From Omnitrophica WOR_2 bacterium GWA2_47_8 (GTDB lineage Bacteria; Omnitrophota; Gorgyraeia; Zapsychrales; GWA2-47-8), in the NCBI GenBank assembly GCA_001805375.1, contig MHFY01000126.1:4440-11165 (forward strand): DNA of 6,726 bases. The letters run 5' to 3'. The notes beneath the pieces are model-generated. The model ran no database searches. It was not told where the DNA came from and saw only the letters and a program-made list of their open reading frames with translations. Every line of letters begins with the position of its first letter. Positions within the stretch are counted from its first letter, which is position 1. The position numbers and the translations under genes are program-made. Of this stretch, positions 1 through 4,400 are shown piece after piece.

Positions 1-230
1 CCAGTGAAGTCTGGTCGCTTTTGGGCACGGTCAAAAATGAATTCGGCAAGTTCGGCGATATCTTAAAGAAAACACAAGACCGCTTAAGGCAGGCCAGCGA
101 AGAGATCGAATCCGCTGAAAAGAAATCCAGGACCATCATCAGCAAATTGGGTAAAGTTCAAGAATTACCAGGGAGCCCTTCCGAAGTTAATTTGATCGAA
201 ACCCCAGATATCGATGTCAGCGTTCAGTAA
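1..230 (+). CDS. rmuC: RmuC-family DNA recombination protein, C-terminal end (5' truncated)
   Basis: Only the last 75 or so codons are present, read from base 3 to the TAA at 228-230; the start lies upstream of the window. The visible protein runs from SEVWSLLGTVKNEFGKFGDI, through a charged helical stretch (LRQASEEIESAEKKSRTI), to SKLGKVQELP. The LGxVKxEFGKFG block followed by a short coiled-coil-like helix and a K-L-x-x-V-x-x-LP ending is the usual C-terminus of RmuC proteins, just after their nuclease-like core. RmuC is known as a factor that limits inversions and recombination at short inverted repeats; the core that would show this lies outside the window. A tail of about 20 residues follows the usual LP end (GSPSEVNLIETPDIDVSVQ), and its coding sequence overlaps the start of the next gene by 17 bp. 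The family call is fairly secure despite the short fragment. Confidence 0.8.
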   Translation, partial: SEVWSLLGTVKNEFGKFGDILKKTQDRLRQASEEIESAEKKSRTIISKLGKVQELPGSPSEVNLIETPDIDVSVQ

Positions 231-912
231 TTTCTTCCCCACCAACGTCGTCACCTTTACCAGTGACCGTACCGTTAATTTTGCCATCGAAAAAAGCGTT
301 CCATTTTCCGAGGAGCAGAAGAGATATCTTAAGTCCCAAGCCCCTTCCTTAAATTTAGACCACGTCTTTAACATCCGCCAGGTGCACGGCAACAAAGTCG
401 TCGTGGCCAGCCTGGAAAATGTCAGGCACCGGATCGAACAGGCGGATGCCGTGATCACCAATACCCCGGATGTGGTGATCAGCGTTCGTACCGCGGATTG
501 TGTACCTATTTTTTTATACGATTCTGAACATCACGCCGTTGGCCTGGTCCATGCCGGATGGCAGGGGACTCAGAAGACGATCGTCGTGCAAACGATCCGG
601 ATGATGAATAGCCTCTGGGCAACCCAGACCACCGAGCTTAAAGCCGCCTTCGGCCCCGCTATCCGCAAATGCTGCTATCAGGTAGGCGAAGAATTCAGGC
701 GCTACTTCCCGCGGGAAACAGAAAAGCGCCCTACCGGTTTTTATCTGGACCTTGTTAAGGCTAACCATAGCCAACTGCTTTCATTAAGGGTCAAAAAGGA
801 AAATATTTTTGACAGCCAAACCTGCACGCATTGCAGCCCACATCTGTTCTCTTATCGCCGGGAAAAAGACCAAGCCGGCCGCCTCATTTCGGTGATGATG
901 TTGAAAAATTAA
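214..912 (+). CDS. pgeF: PgeF/YfiH-type laccase-domain protein (DUF152)
   Basis: A complete 232-residue protein, within the usual 230-260 length of the family. The signature blocks appear in order: RQVHGNKVV (residues 55-63), VRTADCVPIFLYD (91-103), GLVHAGWQGT (110-119), AFGPAIRKCCYQVGEE (145-160) and TCTHCSPHLFSYRR (203-216). By family knowledge H58, C96 and H113 are the metal-site residues, and all three are present. Family members include E. coli YfiH/PgeF, which clears wrongly built UDP-MurNAc-serine from peptidoglycan synthesis, and the LACC1/FAMIN group with purine nucleoside phosphorylase or deaminase activity; which activity applies here cannot be told. No signal peptide is seen, so it should be cytosolic. 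ATG 214 is the only usable start: an in-frame TGA lies at 193-195, and there is no good Shine-Dalgarno sequence, which fits coupling to rmuC translation through the 17-bp overlap. One oddity is that the usual HAGWRG motif reads HAGWQG. Confidence 0.93.
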   Translation: MSAFSNFFPTNVVTFTSDRTVNFAIEKSVPFSEEQKRYLKSQAPSLNLDHVFNIRQVHGNKVVVASLENVRHRIEQADAVITNTPDVVISVRTADCVPIFLYDSEHHAVGLVHAGWQGTQKTIVVQTIRMMNSLWATQTTELKAAFGPAIRKCCYQVGEEFRRYFPRETEKRPTGFYLDLVKANHSQLLSLRVKKENIFDSQTCTHCSPHLFSYRREKDQAGRLISVMMLKN

Positions 913-913
913 G

Positions 914-1063
914 AAACGAGCCTGAGACATTTCTCGGGAACGCTTGAAACGACCCAGCGCGTCGTTTCGGCGCTCGGGACCCGGCCTTTTCTCGTCCCCT
1001 ACGGGGACACCGAGCCCGAAAAGGCCTAGGGTCACGTCCCTGCGAAATATTTCAGACTCGTTT
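914..1063. repeat. Palindromic cloverleaf-like intergenic element 1
   Basis: This stretch starts just after the pgeF stop and is almost entirely self-complementary. The outer arms are 914-933 and 1044-1063, matching at 17 of 20 positions. Inside are two hairpins. The first is perfect, 946-953 (GAAACGAC) with 961-968 (GTCGTTTC). The second is long: GACCC 978-982 with GGGTC 1029-1033, then GGCCTTTTC 983-991 with GAAAAGGCC 1018-1026, then GTCCCC 994-999 with GGGGAC 1003-1008 around a TAC loop. The right outer arm ends in TTTT (1061-1064), so it may also end pgeF transcription, but the T-run is short. It resembles a dispersed palindromic repeat or miniature non-coding mobile element, or a structured RNA. 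I recognise no named family. The open frames crossing it are by-products of the symmetry. Bases 1064-1094 after it hold nothing I can identify. Confidence 0.65.
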
Positions 1064-1094
1064 TCTACTTTAAAGCAGGAATTTTATTTAGATT

Positions 1095-1178
1095 GGCGAT
1101 GGGTGACCCGTAGGAGGGTTCCCGTCACCGGAACTTTTGTGAGGATGACGGGATACCGCAGGGGCAGGACCCATCGCC
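1095..1178. repeat. Palindromic structured element 2
   Basis: A perfect 10-bp inverted repeat, GGCGATGGGT (1095-1104) and ACCCATCGCC (1169-1178), encloses further pairs. ACCC 1106-1109 can pair with GGGT 1116-1119, and TCCCGTCA 1120-1127 pairs perfectly with TGACGGGA 1146-1153. An alternative pair, GGTGAC 1102-1107 with GTCACC 1124-1129, competes with both the outer stem and the second hairpin. The general plan (outer stem around two hairpins) is like that of the element just upstream, although the sequences differ. I checked it by eye against the conserved cores of the TPP, cobalamin, fluoride, ZTP and cyclic-di-GMP riboswitches and saw no match. The promoter for the large gene lies downstream, so the element would not be in that transcript. 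AT-rich sequence flanks it, and 1179-1227 shows nothing else. Confidence 0.55.
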
Positions 1179-1237
1179 ATAAATTTTTCTCCGAATCTCC
1201 AATCTTTTCTAGCACTTTTGTCTCTCCTTAAAAAAAT

Positions 1238-1266
1238 TTGTCATTTCCCAGCTTATCGGGTATACT
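1238..1266 (+). promoter_or_regulatory. Sigma-70-type promoter for the large fusion gene
   Basis: TTGTCA (1238-1243) and TATACT (1261-1266) are each one base from the -35 and -10 consensus and are separated by exactly 17 bp. An A/T tract (TTAAAAAAATTT, 1228-1239) runs into the -35 and could act as an UP-like element. Transcription would begin near 1272-1275, giving a leader of about 38 bases before ATG 1312. No operator or riboswitch is visible in that leader. The promoter is recognised from sequence only. Confidence 0.72.
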
Positions 1267-1311
1267 TTCTGCATTATTTCAGCGAAAGGTGTCTTCTCTA
1301 ATACCCCTCAT

Positions 1312-1422
1312 ATGGCAGCCTATAGAAACCGCAGAAGTTTTAAAACCTTCACCCGCACAGTGTCCGTGCTGGTGATCTTCACTTTTGTTTTTGGTTCCCT
1401 ATCTCCCCGTAGCAGTTACGCT
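1312..1422 (+). other. N-terminal signal peptide of the fusion protein
   Basis: Residues 1-37. A basic n-region (RNRRSFKTFTR, residues 5-15) is followed by a hydrophobic core, VSVLVIFTFVFGSL (17-30), and a polar end with a plausible signal-peptidase I site, SSYA|Q, after A37. The n-region contains RRSFK, which partly fits the twin-arginine motif (RRxF then a hydrophobic residue then K), but the hydrophobic residue is missing. Sec export is the default reading and Tat a possibility. After the core no other clear membrane span is seen in the 1805 residues, so the product would be released to the periplasm or beyond, unless the signal stays uncut as an anchor. Confidence 0.8.
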
Positions 1423-4400
1423 CAAGTTATCCCGCAAACCATTTTAAATCTACCCGCTGCCGGGACCTTGATCGCCCGCAGCAGTGTCTACACGCCGGTC
1501 ATTGTCACCGGCATCACCATCCATCCCGATAACCCGCTGCAATTCGATTTCATTATCAATACCGGAGACGATAATCTGCAGGGCGAAGCCCTGCAAAAAG
1601 AATCTCAAAAACTGGTCAGATATTTTATGGCCTCTCTGACCGTCCCTGAAGATGAGATGTGGGTCAATTTATCGCCTTATGAAAAAAACCGTATCATTGC
1701 CGACGGCCTTGGGCAGACGGACATGGGTGTTGACATGCTGGCCCAGGACTATCTTTTAAAACAGCTGACCGCGTCGCTCATCTATCCGGAAGATGAGTTG
1801 GGAAAAGAATTCTGGAAGAGGGTTTATAAACTCGCCTGGGATAAATATACGACCACCGAGATCCCGATGGATACGTTCAACAAGGTATGGATCGTGCCGG
1901 ATAAAGCCTCTGTCTATGTGCACGGCACCAGCGCGTTTGTGGTGGGGAGCCATTTGAAGGTGATGATGGAACAGGATTACGTAGCGTTGAACAAGAATAA
2001 AGACAACGCGGAGTCCCAGGTCATCGCTTCTGATGACCGCGGGATTTCCACAATTTCTTCTCAAATTATCCGGGAACTCATCATTCCTGAATTAGAAAGA
2101 GAAGTGAATACCGGCAAAAATTTCGCCAACCTCAGGCAGATATACCATTCCATGATCCTCGCCACCTGGTACAAACAAAATTTAAAAGAGAGTTTTCTTG
2201 GCCAGGTTTATATGGACCAGAACAAAGTGGATGGGATCGATATTGATGACAAAGAAATGAAGCAAAAAGTTTATGACCGATATCTGGAGGCCTATAAAAA
2301 AGGTGTTTATAACTTTATAAAAGAAGATTTTGATGAATCCAGCCAGCAGATGATCCCCCGAAAATATTTTTCCGGCGGAGTGGCCTTAGACAAGATAGGC
2401 AGAGTTAACCCCGTTACCGCACTGCCGGCGGGTTGGCTGGCGCAAGAACAGCGGCAGCCGCATGTCACCGGCGGCGTGAGACTGGATGGCCTTGGGGGAG
2501 GCACCACCGACTCCGATGAGGGGATTCAGATAACAGGCCGGCATTTTTCTCCTGGATTCCCCGCAGGATCTTTTCAACAAGGACGGGCATTGAGGCCAGA
2601 TGATATAAAATATATTCGCGACCGAGTAAGGCATACTAATGGTGAGGTGCGGGGGCTTTTGGAAGAGGCGCAAAAGAACGGTGTTGAATTATCGATTACA
2701 GGACATTTAAGAGGTGTGGATGGCCCAGGCTCATCTTTAGATTTACCGGAATTTCAAAAAGCACTCACCGACATAGGTGTGGCTGATTTTGATAACCTTC
2801 CTTCGACCCCCACTATTGCCAGCAAATTTACCGCCAAAGTCAGATTTGAGAAAACAGATAATCCCGGCGAAGTTATTTATGTGGCTCCGGATTACGGGAT
2901 CACCGAGGATAATCCGTTAATCTTTTCTTCCGATGTTACATTAACTCAGAATGGAAGAACACCCAAAGAACAGCGGGATGCCCCAGGATATATTTTTAGA
3001 AATATATTTGGTTTGTCGGGTGTGAAAATCACATTGGAGAGCATCTCTCCCATGGCCTTGGCCGGAGGGATGGAATCTTCCAATATTTTTAACACCGCCC
3101 TGATCGCCGCGGCGAGCATGCTTTCCGGAGCTGATCTATCCGAAGCGGAAATTTTTAATTTGGCGGTGAAACTGGAGAATGATGAGTTCGGCGGATTGAC
3201 CGGTGGTCAAGGACATTTGTCAACTTTATTAGGAGGAGCTTATCGCCACATCTGGACATCGGGCGTTAAGGATGCGGGTGGTAATTTTGTTAATCCGTAT
3301 TCTGCTGTTTCAGTACCGTTATTGAGCGACGATGCGCTTGATTCTATCGAGAACCATATGATGCTTGTCCAAGCTGGAAAAAATTATGTGAATGGAAAGG
3401 CTGAGGTCGCCAGGACCGCGGCGTTAATTAATTACATGTGGACCGATCTTTTACGCGACAATGATGAAGTTGGATTTCCATTACATAAAGAAAAATTGGG
3501 CTTAACAGCACAGTATACAAAGGCTTTGAAGGAAGGAGATTTTAAAACGGTCGCCCAGGTAACCATAAGATATGTAGAGATACGCGATGCGTTAGTAAAA
3601 CGGTGGCTTTCTCTTATGCTGGACGCGCGTAATGGTTTGGCTGTGCCAGAGTATGCAAAAACATATGCGGCTAAAGTATTTGATTCCAAACATGCAGAAT
3701 ATAAAGATTATCAAGTCATCCGGGATATTTATCAAGGGCAGGGAGGAGAGGCAGCTTTGAGATCCAGCCGTCTTTATACTTTGGGGCCGATAGCGGATTT
3801 GGTGGAAAAAGCAAAAGCACAAGGCATCGCTGTTATGCCGCTTGGTGCCGGCGGGCCAGGAGCTAATTTGATCGTCATTGATCCTCAGGGAACAGAACAT
3901 TTAAGAGATTTCTTAAAAGCTCAAGGGTTAGAAAATATAGATGAAGATAAGGCGCGAGAGGTCATCAGGGGAACAGGAACGTTAAAAGGATTTATGAAAT
4001 TTGAAGTCGGCCGCGAGCCGATGCAGTTTGCAGGATTCAATACATTGTCGGGCGTGAAGGCACTGGAATTACCAGGTTTAAAGACCATGGCAGGTGCGGA
4101 TGTAAATTTAGAATCCAACCGCACGACGGGGCTGGCGGGTGGCACCACAGAATCCGACACAGGAATTCAAGCTCCGCGTGTTTTACAAAAGAAAGATATT
4201 CCGACATTCAAAAGCATCGCCGAACGCGCCCTTTGGCTGTCCACGCGGATGATCGATGAAGCGAACCTTTCCAAAAATAAAGAAGATGTCGGTGTCGGCG
4301 GGCACCAGGCCGCGGCCGCATCATCGTTGCACATTATTCTCGCGCTAGAACTTTTTGCCATGAACGGCCAGGATTTTGTGGCGCATAAACCGCATTCCGG

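Noticed and set aside
1095..1178. A thiamine (TPP) riboswitch controlling the thiamine-dependent fusion
   Set aside because: The conserved CUGAGA and ACCCUUUGAACCUGAUCUGG-type blocks are absent, and the likely promoter is downstream of the element.
944..1231. A 95-codon plus-strand open frame in the intergenic gap
   Set aside because: It runs through both palindromic elements, its composition follows the repeat sequence, and the predicted protein (rich in R, P, S, T) shows no domain or ribosome-binding site.
913..1311. A CRISPR array or tRNA in the gap
   Set aside because: The repeats are inverted rather than regularly spaced direct repeats, and no acceptor stem, anticodon arm and T-loop signature fit was found.
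2530..4131. A frameshift or separate gene at the module borders
   Set aside because: Codon-by-codon reading shows one continuous frame with sensible protein sequence across both linkers and no stop codon.
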